A stretch of 64,000 bases of DNA, from positions 424,793 to 488,792 of the forward strand of contig NZ_JANCLT010000001.1 of assembly GCF_024294785.1 (NCBI RefSeq). The letters are read 5' to 3'. This document shows positions 25,448-34,931 of the stretch, piece by piece. The translations under genes were made by a program, and so were the position numbers. Every line of letters begins with the position of its first letter. Position 1 is the stretch's first letter. The notes beneath the pieces are model-generated. The model was not told the origin of the DNA, ran no database searches, and saw only the letters and a list, made by a program, of their open reading frames with translations. This DNA is from Ectobacillus ponti. GTDB taxonomy: Bacteria > Bacillota > Bacilli > Bacillales > Bacillaceae_G.

Positions 25448-25540
25448 TTATTTTGTGAAAAACATCCAATATACCATGCCAAACAGAAGAAATCCCCCGC
25501 ACACACCAAAGAGCACCTTTGCCAGCTTCTCCATAAACAT
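25448..25540 (-). CDS. 30-residue single-span membrane microprotein
   Basis: The frame reads MFMEKLAKVLFGVCGG then FLLFGMVYWMFFTK and stop. It is one hydrophobic helix with a lysine on each side, behind AAAGGGG. It lies 25 bases after mutS2 and before two terminators, so it is likely transcribed with mutS2. In B. subtilis this slot holds yshE, a larger DUF350 membrane protein with no similarity that I can see. Function unknown; very short length makes it uncertain. Confidence 0.5.
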   Translation of the reverse strand: MFMEKLAKVLFGVCGGFLLFGMVYWMFFTK

Positions 25541-25565
25541 ATGTGTATTCCCCTTTTGCTTTGTC

Positions 25566-27923
25566 TTACTTCAATTCTACCACAGTTACGCCTAAACCGC
25601 CTTCTCCCATATCACCATAGCGGTAGCTCTTCACATGGCGGTGCTTTTTCAAGTATTCCTGCACGCCTTGGCGCAGTGCTCCGGTTCCTTTGCCGTGGAT
25701 GATGGAGATGCGGGGATATCCTGCAAGCAAAGCATCATCAATGTACTTTTCCACGCGAAGCATCGCATCCTCATACCGTTCCCCGCGCAGGTCAAGCTCC
25801 AGCTTCACCTGATAGTCCTTGCCTTTTACCGCAGCCAATGCTTTCTTCTCTGTTTGCTTCGGGCTGCTGAGGTATTCCATATTTTCCTCTTTTACCTTCA
25901 TTTTTAAAATGCCGATTTGTACATGCCACTCATTGTCGCCCGATTTTTCAAGAAGCTGCCCCTTCTGTCCGAATGTCAGCACCTTCACCTCATCACCAGG
26001 CTTCAGCGTACGCTGCTGCTTCGCCTTCGGCTGCTCCTTCTGCTTGTTCACAAGCTTCGGCGCAGTTCCTTCCAGGCGCGCCCGGGCTTCAATTAATTCA
26101 TGCTCCTTCACGTTGGCCAGCTGTTCCTTGCGCAGGTGGCGCAACTCGCGGATAATGCTTTCCGCTTCCTTCTTCGATTCTTCCACCTTCTTCTCCGCTT
26201 CCAGCTGTGCCTTCAGGAGCATTTCATCGCGCTGCTCGTTGAACTCAAGAATTTGCCGCTGCAGGTCCTTATGCAGCTTTTCAGCCGTTTTGCGCAGGTC
26301 CTGCGCTTCCTCCCACTCCTGCTCTGCGTTCCGCTTGCTCTCTTCAAGCTTGGCAATCATATTTTCCACGGTGTTTGTTTCTGTGCTCACATGGCCGCGC
26401 GCCCGGGTAATGACACGCTCGGACAGACCAAGGCGCTTGGAGATTTCAAAGGCGTTGCTTCGGCCCGGCACACCAAGCAGCAGGCGGTACGTCGGGCTCA
26501 GCGTATCCACATCAAATTCCACACTTGCGTTAATCACCTTTTCCCGGTTGTAGCCGTATGCCTTCAGCTCAGGATAGTGCGTGGTTGCCACGACACGCGC
26601 GCCGCGATGATAGACTTCATCCAAAATGGAGATGGCCAGGGCCGCCCCCTCCTGCGGGTCCGTGCCGGCGCCCAGCTCGTCAAAGAGCACCAGACTCTCA
26701 AAATCTGCCTTCTCGAGGATATCCACAATGTTCACCATGTGTGAGGAGAAGGTACTCAAGCTTTGCTCAATGGATTGCTCATCCCCGATATCGGCGAATA
26801 CGCTGGCGAATACACCAATCTCTGAACCGTCCTGTACCGGCAGCTGCAGGCCGGACTGGGCCATCAACACACAGATTCCAATCGTTTTCAGGGTGACGGT
26901 TTTCCCCCCTGTATTCGGGCCTGTGATGACAATGGTTGTAAAGTCGCCGCCAAGCACGATATCATTGGGTACAACGACCTGCGGGTCAATGAGCGGATGG
27001 CGCGCCTTCAGCAGCCGCATAAAGCGTTCATTGTTCAGCGCTGGCTTTGTTCCTTTGATGCGTTTTCCATAATGGGCTTTTGCGAAGATGAAGTCCAGCT
27101 CCGCCAATACTTCCACATTTTCCAAAATGACATCCGCATCCTCTGCCACTTCTCCGGACAGCATCTGCAGAATCCGCTCGATTTCCTGCTTCTCACGCGC
27201 ACGGGCCTCCTGCAGTGTATTGTTCAGATCGACAACCACCTGCGGCTCGATGAACAGTGTCTGGCCGGAAGCGGACTGGTCATGAACAATCCCGCCATAT
27301 ACGTTGCGGTACTCCTGCTTCACCGGAATGACATACCGGTCATTCCGGATGGTAATGATCGCATCCGACAGCATTTTGGACGCATTGGAGGAGCGCACCA
27401 TGCCCTCCAGCTTTTCACGGATACGGGACTCAGCCGTACGGATTTGGGTGCGGATGGTCCGCAGCTTGTCGCTTGCGCCGTCAAGCACTTCGCCGCCATC
27501 GCCAATACAATTGTTGATGCTGCGCTCCAGCCGGTTCAGCTCCATAATCCGTTCCACATAGGACAGGAGAATCGGCAGCTCCGGCCCATTTTCCGCGAGG
27601 TCCTCCAAAAACCGTTTGATCTGCCGGCTTGCGTACAGGGTCGTGGAAATATCCAGCAGCTCATGCGGGCTGAGGACACTGCCGATTTTCGAGCGCTTCA
27701 CGCTCGGGCGGATGTCAAATACGCCGCCAAGCGGCACATTGCCGCGCAGGCGGATGACGGTGGCCGCTTCATCTGTCGTATCCTGCAGACGCACGACTTC
27801 TTCATAATCTGTACTTGGCATCAGCTGCCGCACTCTATCTCGTCCCAGTGAGGAAGCCACATGCTCCATCAACTGTTCCTTCACCTTATCGTACTCTAAT
27901 ACACGCAATGTTCTTTCTAGCAC
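25566..27923 (-). CDS. mutS2: MutS2 (MutSB) endonuclease/ATPase
   Basis: A 785-residue MutS2 protein, which lacks the mismatch-recognition domain of MutS. The ATPase has GPNTGGKT (Walker A) at about residue 331, [13 protein letters not shown] (Walker B), and [11 protein letters not shown] long coiled coil at about 515-625 is followed by a KOW-like stretch ([20 protein letters not shown]). The C-terminal Smr nuclease domain is [13 protein letters not shown] ... [16 protein letters not shown]. Family members suppress recombination, and in B. subtilis the protein has been linked to rescue of collided ribosomes. The start is a GTG at 27923 behind GGGAGGAAC. It lies just after polX. Confidence 0.96.
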   Translation of the reverse strand: MLERTLRVLEYDKVKEQLMEHVASSLGRDRVRQLMPSTDYEEVVRLQDTTDEAATVIRLRGNVPLGGVFDIRPSVKRSKIGSVLSPHELLDISTTLYASRQIKRFLEDLAENGPELPILLSYVERIMELNRLERSINNCIGDGGEVLDGASDKLRTIRTQIRTAESRIREKLEGMVRSSNASKMLSDAIITIRNDRYVIPVKQEYRNVYGGIVHDQSASGQTLFIEPQVVVDLNNTLQEARAREKQEIERILQMLSGEVAEDADVILENVEVLAELDFIFAKAHYGKRIKGTKPALNNERFMRLLKARHPLIDPQVVVPNDIVLGGDFTTIVITGPNTGGKTVTLKTIGICVLMAQSGLQLPVQDGSEIGVFASVFADIGDEQSIEQSLSTFSSHMVNIVDILEKADFESLVLFDELGAGTDPQEGAALAISILDEVYHRGARVVATTHYPELKAYGYNREKVINASVEFDVDTLSPTYRLLLGVPGRSNAFEISKRLGLSERVITRARGHVSTETNTVENMIAKLEESKRNAEQEWEEAQDLRKTAEKLHKDLQRQILEFNEQRDEMLLKAQLEAEKKVEESKKEAESIIRELRHLRKEQLANVKEHELIEARARLEGTAPKLVNKQKEQPKAKQQRTLKPGDEVKVLTFGQKGQLLEKSGDNEWHVQIGILKMKVKEENMEYLSSPKQTEKKALAAVKGKDYQVKLELDLRGERYEDAMLRVEKYIDDALLAGYPRISIIHGKGTGALRQGVQEYLKKHRHVKSYRYGDMGEGGLGVTVVELK

Positions 27924-27940
27924 TTTCGTTCCTCCCGTTA

Positions 27941-29659
27941 CTACTTATGACGTCGGAGATAATCCAGCAGCTGGCCAATCTCCCATGTGTTGATGACATT
28001 CTCTTTCTGAATCCAGCCTTTCTTGGCGGCTGCAACGCCAATCTCCATATGCTCCAGCATATCGATTGTATGGGCATCTGTATTAATGGCAATTTTCACG
28101 CCCGCATCCTGCGCTTTTCTCAGCAATTCAGCACTTAAGTCGAGACGATTCGGATTCGCATTCAGCTCCAAAACCGTGTCTGTTTCCTTTGCCAGCTGAA
28201 TCAACATCTCTGCATCCACATCATACCCGCTCCGTCTGCCGATGAGGCGGCCGGTCGGATGCGCAATCATATGCACTTGCTTGTTTTCCAATGCGGCGCG
28301 CAGACGCTTCATGATTGTTTCACGGTCCTGCGAAAAGCTGGAGTGGATGGCGCCGATGACGAAATCCAGCTGCTGCAGGGTGTCATCGGCAAAATCCAAC
28401 GTGGCATCCGGTAAAATGTCCATTTCAATGCCGCGCAAAATGGTGATTTGCGGATATTTTGCCCGCAGCTTCTCAATTTCAGCACCCTGCTGCAGGAGGC
28501 GTTCCTTCGTAAGACCGTTCGCCACCTTCAAGTATTGAGAATGGTCTGTAATGGCGATATAAGCATATCCTCTGGCGATTGCAGCCTGCACCATTTCTTC
28601 AAGCGAAAAGCTGCCGTCGCTCCAGGTGGTATGCATGTGGATATCCCCTTTGATATCGCTGTATTGGATCAGATTCGGATATTTTTCAATAAGGTCAATT
28701 TCCTTGCCGTCCTCACGGACCTCCGGCGGAATAAACGGCAGGCCGAAGTGTGCGAAAAAGGCCTCCTCCGACTCAAAGGTCTTGATTTCCCCTGTCTCCA
28801 AATTCTCCACTCCGTACTCGCTGATTCGCTCGTTGCGCGCTTTGGCAATCTGGCGCATGCGGACATTGTGGTCCTTCGAGCCGGTAAAGTGGTGCAGGGT
28901 GGTAATGAATTCGTGAGGCTGCACAAGACGGAAATCGACTGAAATATCGTACTCATATTGGAGACGCAGAGACACCTTGGTGTCGCCGCTGGCAATCACC
29001 TCCGCAATGCGCGGCAGCTGCAGCAGATGCTCCCGGACGGCCGCTGGGTCGGTTGTGGCGATAATAAAGTCCAAGTCCTTTACCGTTTCCCGCACGCGGC
29101 GCAGACTTCCGGCCCGCGAAAAGCGTTCTGCCTCGGGAACCTCCGACAGCATTTGCTCTATTTCCTCGGCAATAGGGATGACATCCGCGATCGGCAGCCG
29201 CTCCGGTCTTGTTCCAACCTGGGCAATGGCCTCCAGAATTTTCTCCTCGGTTTTCTTGCCAAAGCCGGCCAGCGCCTGCACTCTATGCTCCTCGCAAGCC
29301 TGCTTCAGGCTCTCCATGCCGGTCACACCCAGCTCCTTGTACAGCTTTGCCAGCTTCTTGCCGCCGAGCCCCGGCAGCTTCAGGAGCGGAATCAGTGTCT
29401 CCGGAATTTCTTTGGAGAGCTCCTGCAGCACCGTGGACTCCCCCGTCTCGATGTATTCAAGAATGACGGCAGCGGTTCCCTTGCCAATGCCGCCCAGCTT
29501 TGTGAAGTCCTCAATCTCAGATAAGCTGCGGTCGTCTGTCTCCAGCGCCGCAGCCGCTTTGCGGAAGGCGGAAATCTTAAATGGGTTCTCCCCCTTCAGC
29601 TCCATATATAAAGCGATTGTCTCCAACAGCTTAATGACTTGTTTCTTATGAACCTGCAT
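27941..29659 (-). CDS. polX: DNA polymerase X / 3'-5' exonuclease
   Basis: A 572-residue bacterial family X polymerase used in base-excision repair. The N-terminal 8-kDa-like and HhH regions contain [12 protein letters not shown] and [17 protein letters not shown]. The palm has [17 protein letters not shown]. The C-terminal PHP phosphoesterase domain has [25 protein letters not shown], and [10 protein letters not shown], the metal-binding set for the 3'-5' exonuclease. The ATG at 29659 is chosen because GGAGG is 7 bases upstream, while the ATG at 29665 abuts it. Gene order cvpA-polX-mutS2 matches B. subtilis, though a terminator lies between cvpA and polX. Confidence 0.95.
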   Translation of the reverse strand: MQVHKKQVIKLLETIALYMELKGENPFKISAFRKAAAALETDDRSLSEIEDFTKLGGIGKGTAAVILEYIETGESTVLQELSKEIPETLIPLLKLPGLGGKKLAKLYKELGVTGMESLKQACEEHRVQALAGFGKKTEEKILEAIAQVGTRPERLPIADVIPIAEEIEQMLSEVPEAERFSRAGSLRRVRETVKDLDFIIATTDPAAVREHLLQLPRIAEVIASGDTKVSLRLQYEYDISVDFRLVQPHEFITTLHHFTGSKDHNVRMRQIAKARNERISEYGVENLETGEIKTFESEEAFFAHFGLPFIPPEVREDGKEIDLIEKYPNLIQYSDIKGDIHMHTTWSDGSFSLEEMVQAAIARGYAYIAITDHSQYLKVANGLTKERLLQQGAEIEKLRAKYPQITILRGIEMDILPDATLDFADDTLQQLDFVIGAIHSSFSQDRETIMKRLRAALENKQVHMIAHPTGRLIGRRSGYDVDAEMLIQLAKETDTVLELNANPNRLDLSAELLRKAQDAGVKIAINTDAHTIDMLEHMEIGVAAAKKGWIQKENVINTWEIGQLLDYLRRHK

Positions 29660-29683
29660 GTTCATCCCTCCGTTTCGGAACTA

Positions 29684-29715
29684 GAAAAAAGACTTCTCTT
29701 GCATGAAGAGAAGTC
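29684..29715 (-). terminator. terminator of zapA-cvpA
   Basis: GACTTCTCTT pairs with AAGAGAAGTC around a 5-base loop, followed by TTTTTT on the minus strand. Confidence 0.85.
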
Positions 29716-29726
29716 AAACCTGAAGA

Positions 29727-30263
29727 CTAGACCCCGTTGTGCTGCGTCCACAGTTCTTTTACTTTGGCAGATAAAATGGGCGTATCGTCCACAATGACCT
29801 TGCATAAGGATGATTGCTGCAGAGTGGCTTGTACATTTTGCACCGGTATGAGACTGCCGATGATAATGAGCACAAACAGGACAATATACACCTCAACCAA
29901 ACCGAGAACACCGCCGCCCAGCGAATTTATTTGCTTCAATACCGGAATTTGCGCCACTGTGTTCAACAAATGCCCGAGCAACGACCATGCGAACTTAGCT
30001 GCCAGAAACAGCAGGATGAAGGCAAGCACCCGGTAAAAGGCTTCCTCTACATGTTCTGCTTTCAGCCACTCGGGCGTCTGCATGCCACCCAGCGGATAGG
30101 GAATCATCCGGTGCAGCACGGGCGCAGCCTCCTCGTAATACAAATACGCGACCAGGTATGCAATGACATAGCCTGCCAAGCGCATCACCTGTAAAATGAG
30201 CCCCCGTTTCAAGCCGATAAAAAATCCTGCCGCCAGCAGGACCAGTATAACAATATCGATCAT
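29727..30263 (-). CDS. cvpA: CvpA family membrane protein
   Basis: A 178-residue protein with four predicted membrane helices: MIDIVILVLLAAGFFIGLKRG, VMRLAGYVIAYLVAYLYY, VLAFILLFLAAKFAWSLLG and LGLVEVYIVLFVLIIIGSL. It is named after colicin V production in E. coli and has no settled function in Bacillus, where it is called yshB. It starts 7 bases after zapA, with which it forms a short operon. Confidence 0.9.
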   Translation of the reverse strand: MIDIVILVLLAAGFFIGLKRGLILQVMRLAGYVIAYLVAYLYYEEAAPVLHRMIPYPLGGMQTPEWLKAEHVEEAFYRVLAFILLFLAAKFAWSLLGHLLNTVAQIPVLKQINSLGGGVLGLVEVYIVLFVLIIIGSLIPVQNVQATLQQSSLCKVIVDDTPILSAKVKELWTQHNGV

Positions 30264-30270
30264 GATCCGC

Positions 30271-30534
30271 TCATTCCTTTGTCTTTAGTTTTTCCTTCAG
30301 CCGCTCGTTTTCTTCTTTCAGCTTTATGTAATCGTGTACGACGTTTACTGCAGTCAATACGGCCAGACGGTTGATGTCGAGAGAAGGATTCTTCGCGTAT
30401 ATCTCGCGCATTTTATCATCCACGATTGCAGCGACCATGCGAATATGAGTCGTATTCTCGTCTCCCACGATGGAATATTGCTGCCCGTATATGTCTACAG
30501 TAATTCGAGTTCGCTTTTCATTATGCTGTGACAA
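30271..30534 (-). CDS. zapA: cell division protein ZapA
   Basis: An 87-residue ZapA that binds FtsZ and promotes Z-ring bundling. [17 protein letters not shown] forms the N-terminal domain and [28 protein letters not shown] the C-terminal coiled coil. The start is taken as a TTG at 30534, because GGAGG lies 8 bases upstream and the resulting MSQHNEK start matches B. subtilis ZapA in length; a TTG at 30549 sits before that site. It is divergent from rnhC, as in B. subtilis. Confidence 0.92.
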   Translation of the reverse strand: MSQHNEKRTRITVDIYGQQYSIVGDENTTHIRMVAAIVDDKMREIYAKNPSLDINRLAVLTAVNVVHDYIKLKEENERLKEKLKTKE

Positions 30535-30655
30535 CTCGCTATCCTCCAATCAACAGTTCGGAATCCTAACTTTTATCTTACCATGAAGTCGACATAGATG
30601 GAAACAGAAACGGAATTCCGGTATGATGAAATTGTAAATAAAGGAAAAAGGAGCA

Positions 30656-31585
30656 ATGTCTTTGTCTAATCAAGTCGTTCTTACTGTCACTCCTTCTGTG
30701 CTGGAGGAGATGAAGCACTATTACCACAGCAATTCTACCCCAAAGGTGCCGCAGGGCGGGGTGTTCACCGCGAAAACGGCCGGCTGTACCATCACAGCCT
30801 ATAAATCCGGCAAGGTGATGTTTCAGGGGACCGGAGCTGCCGGCGAGGCTTCCCGCTGGGGCAGCGCCCCATCTGCAGCTGCCAAGCCCAAGAAAACGAC
30901 CGGATATGAGCCGCCGGCCGGCATCAGCTCCATGTCCATTATTGGCTCCGACGAAGTAGGAACCGGTGATTTCTTCGGTCCTATCACAGTCGTGGCCGCT
31001 TATGTGGAAAAGGAACAAATCCCGCTCTTGCGCGAACTCGGGGTGCGCGACTCAAAAGGGTTGGCGGACGAGCAAATTTCCGCAATCGCCAAGCAGCTCC
31101 TGCCAATTGTCACATACAGCCTGCTGTCGCTGTCGAACGAGAAATACAATGAGCTGCAGCAAGGCGGAAAAAATCAAGGAGAACTGAAAGCCCTTCTCCA
31201 TAATAAAGCCATTGGCAACGTGCTTGAAAAAATACATCCGAAAAAGCCCGAAGGAATTCTTATTGACCAGTTTGTCCAGCCTGACACGTATTATAAGTAC
31301 CTGGGCAAACAAAAAGCAGTACACCGGGAGAATGTCTACTTCTCCATCAAAGGTGAGAGTGTTCATCTTGCCGTGGCCGCGGCTTCCATCCTGGCGCGCT
31401 ATGCGTTTGTGCAAAAATTTGAAGAGCTCAGCAGGAAAGCAGGTTTTACGCTGCCAAAGGGCGCCGGATCCCAGGTTGACCAGGCTGCAGCCAAGCTGAT
31501 TCGGATGCACGGGGAAGCAAGCTTGAAGGAATTTGCCAAGCTGCACTTTGCAAATACAGATAAGGCAAAGCGGTACTTAAAATGA
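30656..31585 (+). CDS. rnhC: ribonuclease HIII
   Basis: A 309-residue RNase HIII that removes RNA from RNA-DNA hybrids. The N-terminal TBP-like substrate domain covers residues about 1-90 (PQGGVFTAKTAGCTITAYKSGKVMFQG). The catalytic part starts with IIGSDEVGTGDFFGPITVV and includes ILIDQFVQP and HLAVAAASILARYAF. The ATG at 30656 is only 2 bases after GGAG, so the TTG at 30662, 8 bases after it, may be the true start. It overlaps the next gene by four bases. Confidence 0.95.
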   Translation: MSLSNQVVLTVTPSVLEEMKHYYHSNSTPKVPQGGVFTAKTAGCTITAYKSGKVMFQGTGAAGEASRWGSAPSAAAKPKKTTGYEPPAGISSMSIIGSDEVGTGDFFGPITVVAAYVEKEQIPLLRELGVRDSKGLADEQISAIAKQLLPIVTYSLLSLSNEKYNELQQGGKNQGELKALLHNKAIGNVLEKIHPKKPEGILIDQFVQPDTYYKYLGKQKAVHRENVYFSIKGESVHLAVAAASILARYAFVQKFEELSRKAGFTLPKGAGSQVDQAAAKLIRMHGEASLKEFAKLHFANTDKAKRYLK

Positions 31586-31989
31586 GAAAGCATTGGAAAG
31601 GGGCGGCCGCAGTCTGTATACAGGAAGGGAAGCTGCTTATGGTACGGCAAGGAGCCCCGGGGGAAACGCCGCTTTGGACGGTTCCCTCCGGCGGCATTGA
31701 ACCTGGAGAAACACCTGAAGAATGCTGCATTCGCGAGGTGCAGGAAGAAACAGGATATACCGTAGCCGTTGTCGAAAAGATAAGAGAAAAGCAAGGGGTA
31801 TATGGAGAGTGGCATGCCCATGTGGATTATTTTACAGTAGAACTGATTGGCGGATGCATGGTGATACAGGATCCGGACAATTTGATTTACGAGATTGCCT
31901 GGAAGTCTGCGGCTGAACTGCAGAATTTCCCTCTTTCTTTTCCTGAAGATCGGGAGTTTTTGCTTGCCCGGCTCTCCAATTGGAAATAG
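31582..31989 (+). CDS. Nudix hydrolase
   Basis: A 135-residue Nudix protein with an intact Nudix box, GGIEPGETPEECC followed by IREVQEETGY, at residues about 37-59. It cleaves a nucleoside-diphosphate-linked compound, but the family does not reveal which. The ATG overlaps the rnhC stop (ATGA), so the two are translationally coupled. Association with a nuclease gene suggests nucleotide clean-up, though that is only inference. Confidence 0.9.
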   Translation: MRKHWKGAAAVCIQEGKLLMVRQGAPGETPLWTVPSGGIEPGETPEECCIREVQEETGYTVAVVEKIREKQGVYGEWHAHVDYFTVELIGGCMVIQDPDNLIYEIAWKSAAELQNFPLSFPEDREFLLARLSNWK

Positions 31990-32071
31990 AATGGCAGTTC
32001 CTTGTTTCTTTTTTCAAAATCGTACTATCTATACAGTAATTGAAATTATTAATTCGAATGGAGCATTCTAA

Positions 32072-32620
32072 ATGAATTCTTTCTACCACCTTTTTGCGGG
32101 CACATCCGTGAAGCTGGCTGCCCCCAGAGAAGACGATTTGGAAATCATGTCGCGTTGGCAGGAGGATGCGGAATATCTGCGCAACGTAGACACGGATATC
32201 GCCCTTCCCAAATCCAAAATGCAGCTGCAGGAGGATGCGCGCCGAAGCTCAGGCAGTGCCCACTTCCATCTGCGCACAATTGAGGATGATAGATTCATTG
32301 GATTTGCTGTCATCCACAGCATAGAATGGAACAACCAGACCGGCATGCTTGCGATCGGCATTGGCGAGGCGGAGAACCGGGGCAAAGGCTACGGTTCGGA
32401 GGCGCTCCAGCTTATTTTGCGCTTCGCTTTCCACGAATTGAACCTGCATCGCGTCGGACTCGATGTGATTTCCTATAACAAAGGAGCCATCCGCGCATAC
32501 GAGAAAGCCGGGTTTCGTCAGGAGGGCTGCATGCGGGAGGCTGTATATCGCAACGGCAGACGATACGACCGGCTGATCATGAGCATATTGCGGCCGGATT
32601 GGCTGGCTGCCCCACAATAA
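32072..32620 (+). CDS. GNAT acetyltransferase, RimJ/RimL type
   Basis: A 182-residue GCN5-related acetyltransferase. The acetyl-CoA loop is IGIGEAENRGKGYGSEAL at residues about 92-109, and the C-terminal NLHRVGLDVISYNKGAIRAYEKAGF is the RimJ/RimL-type signature. GGAGC precedes the ATG. It stands alone between the Nudix gene and a terminator. Members acetylate ribosomal protein N-termini, small amines or antibiotics; the substrate here is unknown. Confidence 0.88.
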   Translation: MNSFYHLFAGTSVKLAAPREDDLEIMSRWQEDAEYLRNVDTDIALPKSKMQLQEDARRSSGSAHFHLRTIEDDRFIGFAVIHSIEWNNQTGMLAIGIGEAENRGKGYGSEALQLILRFAFHELNLHRVGLDVISYNKGAIRAYEKAGFRQEGCMREAVYRNGRRYDRLIMSILRPDWLAAPQ

Positions 32621-32652
32621 AGAAGGATGCGTCGCACCCTTCTTTATTTTTG
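32619..32652 (+). terminator. terminator after the GNAT gene
   Basis: AAAGAAGG-TGC pairs with GCA-CCTTCTTT, followed by ATTTTTG. Confidence 0.75.
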
Positions 32653-32896
32653 TCAGGGGAAACCAAAAAGAATTATATTGGAAATACATGTAAACTAGTT
32701 ACTTTGGTTACTGGGAACTTAAAATTGGCTGTAATTAGGTACGTGAAATTTATGACCCGGTCCATGTATTCGGGACAGCACTCTCTATTTTCATTGTATA
32801 CTAATTGCGGCAACTGGACGCCCTCACATGCTGGTTTATGTTCCCGGGCACATCCGGAAAAAAAGCAGCCCTCCTCTGACAGGCGGGCCGCCTCAT

Positions 32897-34759
32897 CTAT
32901 AACCCCAGCTTTTGCAGCCGGCGGTAAAACGTGCTGCGCGGAATATCCAACAGCTTCGCTGCCATGGACACATTTCCCTTTGCCTTCTGCAGCGCTTCCA
33001 GTATCATATCCCGCTGTATTTGCTCCCGCGGGTTCAAGGCTTGCGCTGCTGAATCCCACTTCTGCTGAGAACAAGCGCCTGCCGTATGCTCCTCCAGCAA
33101 GCGCAGGATATCCTCTTCTCCGGCCGCCACGGCAGCCGCATCCGGCGCTATGATATGTATGCGTTCCAGCACATTGAACAGCTCGCGTATATTCCCCGGC
33201 CAATCATGCTGCATGAAACGCTCCATATATACATCTGGCCAGACCACTTCCCACCCTTGCATTTTGCAAAAGTGATGCACAAGATATGGGATGTCCTCGC
33301 GCCGCTCCCGCAAGGCAGGGACATGCAGCGGATATACGTGAAGGCGATAATACAAGTCCTGCCGGAAGGTGCCTGCCCTCACAAGTTCCGTAAGATTACG
33401 ATGCGTTGCGGTGATAATTCTGATGTGGAGCGGAATTTCTTTTGTTCCCCCAAGCGGAACTACCTGGCGCTCCTGCAGCACCCGCAGCAGCGCCACCTGC
33501 ATGGCCGGCGGCACTTCACCGATTTCATCGAGGAACAGCGTGCCGCCGTTTGCCTGCTCCAGCTTTCCTTTGTACCCCTTGCGCTTCGCGCCGGTAAAGG
33601 CTCCTTCTACATAGCCGAACAGCTCGCTTTCCATCAGCTCCTTCGGGATGGCGCCGCAGTTAATCGCCACAAATGGACCGTCCTTACATAGACTGTTATC
33701 ATGAATCGCCCGGGCGACAACCTCTTTTCCTGTGCCTGTTTCCCCGGATATGTGGACACTCGCATCCGCGGGAGCAACACGCTGTATATCATGAAGTACA
33801 CGCTGGAACGCCCCGCTTACGCCTGTTTCCCCGGGAAAGCAAATCTTTGCAGGGGATACAGCGGGCATATAAACATTTGTTCTAATAGAGGGTGCTTCAG
33901 CCAGAAAGAGGGATATGCCGATTTGTTGATGCTGCGGGGAGTAGACCGGAGCTTCGGCTTGCACAACGAATCCATACTGCACCAGGTCACGGACCTTTAT
34001 ACCGATGCAGTCACGTATTCGTGAATTGACCGACTTGCTTGCCGCCACAATGGTTTGCTCTATGTTGCATATGACTACAGGCTGTTTTCCATATAACAGC
34101 TCCATGCCTTGCCGAATCAGCTCCAGCTCCTGCTCACGTACCCTTATACGCAGTTCGCGCTCAATGGCACAGGCAACAGAGGCAGTCATGCCGAGCATAA
34201 AGGGATGTGTGCGTTCGAGCGGACATGATACATCAATGACTCCCAGTAATCTGCCGTCATCATGATGAATAGGGGCGGCTGAGCAGCTCCAGCTGTGTGA
34301 TGCAACTGAATAGTGCTCCGTTCCGCTTATCATCACGGCTTCCCCGACTTGCAGCGCTGTGCCAATGGCGTTTGTCCCAACCTCCTCCTCTGTCCAGCGT
34401 ACTCCTTTTGTAAAATTAATTTTTCCGGCATCCTGCAGCACACGCCGGTCTCCCGTAAGCGACAGCACATAGCCATCCGGATCAACCAGCAACGCCATCA
34501 TCCCCTGCTCCTCAATCATGCCCTGCATCCGATGCAGGTGGGGGGAGGCAGCTTCCAGGAACAATGCGCTTTCTGCCTGTTTGGCAGCCAACACCTCATC
34601 CGATACGATATGTGTCGCCTTGTGCAGATTCGGATTCACATCCTGGTTTTTGCAGCGGTACCACGACTCCAGTATTCGTTTGCTCAAGCGGGACGCGTCA
34701 AGAATTCCTTCCGTAACAAAACGCTTCCACGTGTCAAAATAATTGACTGTTTCAATCAT
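32897..34759 (-). CDS. acoR: sigma-54-dependent activator of acetoin catabolism AcoR
   Basis: A 620-residue enhancer-binding protein. The N-terminal GAF-like sensory part covers about 60-200 (GVRWTEEEVGTNAIGTAL, EHYSVASHSWSCSAAPIH). The AAA+ domain at about 310-540 has GETGTGKEV (Walker A), the sigma-54 contact loop ELFGYVEGAFTGAKRKG, GGTLFLDEIGEVP (Walker B) and HDWPGNIRELFNVLERI. The C-terminal Fis-type HTH reads ALQKAKGNVSMAAKLLDIPRSTFYRRLQKLG. It lies downstream of bdhA behind a terminator, so it probably has its own promoter. Its target is almost surely the -24/-12 promoter and dyad before acoA. Confidence 0.94.
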   Translation of the reverse strand: MIETVNYFDTWKRFVTEGILDASRLSKRILESWYRCKNQDVNPNLHKATHIVSDEVLAAKQAESALFLEAASPHLHRMQGMIEEQGMMALLVDPDGYVLSLTGDRRVLQDAGKINFTKGVRWTEEEVGTNAIGTALQVGEAVMISGTEHYSVASHSWSCSAAPIHHDDGRLLGVIDVSCPLERTHPFMLGMTASVACAIERELRIRVREQELELIRQGMELLYGKQPVVICNIEQTIVAASKSVNSRIRDCIGIKVRDLVQYGFVVQAEAPVYSPQHQQIGISLFLAEAPSIRTNVYMPAVSPAKICFPGETGVSGAFQRVLHDIQRVAPADASVHISGETGTGKEVVARAIHDNSLCKDGPFVAINCGAIPKELMESELFGYVEGAFTGAKRKGYKGKLEQANGGTLFLDEIGEVPPAMQVALLRVLQERQVVPLGGTKEIPLHIRIITATHRNLTELVRAGTFRQDLYYRLHVYPLHVPALRERREDIPYLVHHFCKMQGWEVVWPDVYMERFMQHDWPGNIRELFNVLERIHIIAPDAAAVAAGEEDILRLLEEHTAGACSQQKWDSAAQALNPREQIQRDMILEALQKAKGNVSMAAKLLDIPRSTFYRRLQKLGL

Positions 34760-34891
34760 CCCATCAGCTCCTTACCATCATTTCAAGCGCTGGAGTCAAC
34801 TGGATATGACAAGAGCGGAAACAGAAACACCCATGTATTGGATAAGCGCCTATAGTTACAATTCTTACTTTATATGTAAATTCCTGCACAG

Positions 34892-34928
34892 AAAGACCTC
34901 GTGCCGAAAGATTATGCACGAGGTCTTT
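34892..34928 (-). terminator. terminator of the acoABCL-bdhA operon
   Basis: A perfect 13-bp stem AAAGACCTCGTGC/GCACGAGGTCTTT directly after bdhA, with few T beyond the stem itself. Confidence 0.8.
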
Positions 34929-34931
34929 CCA

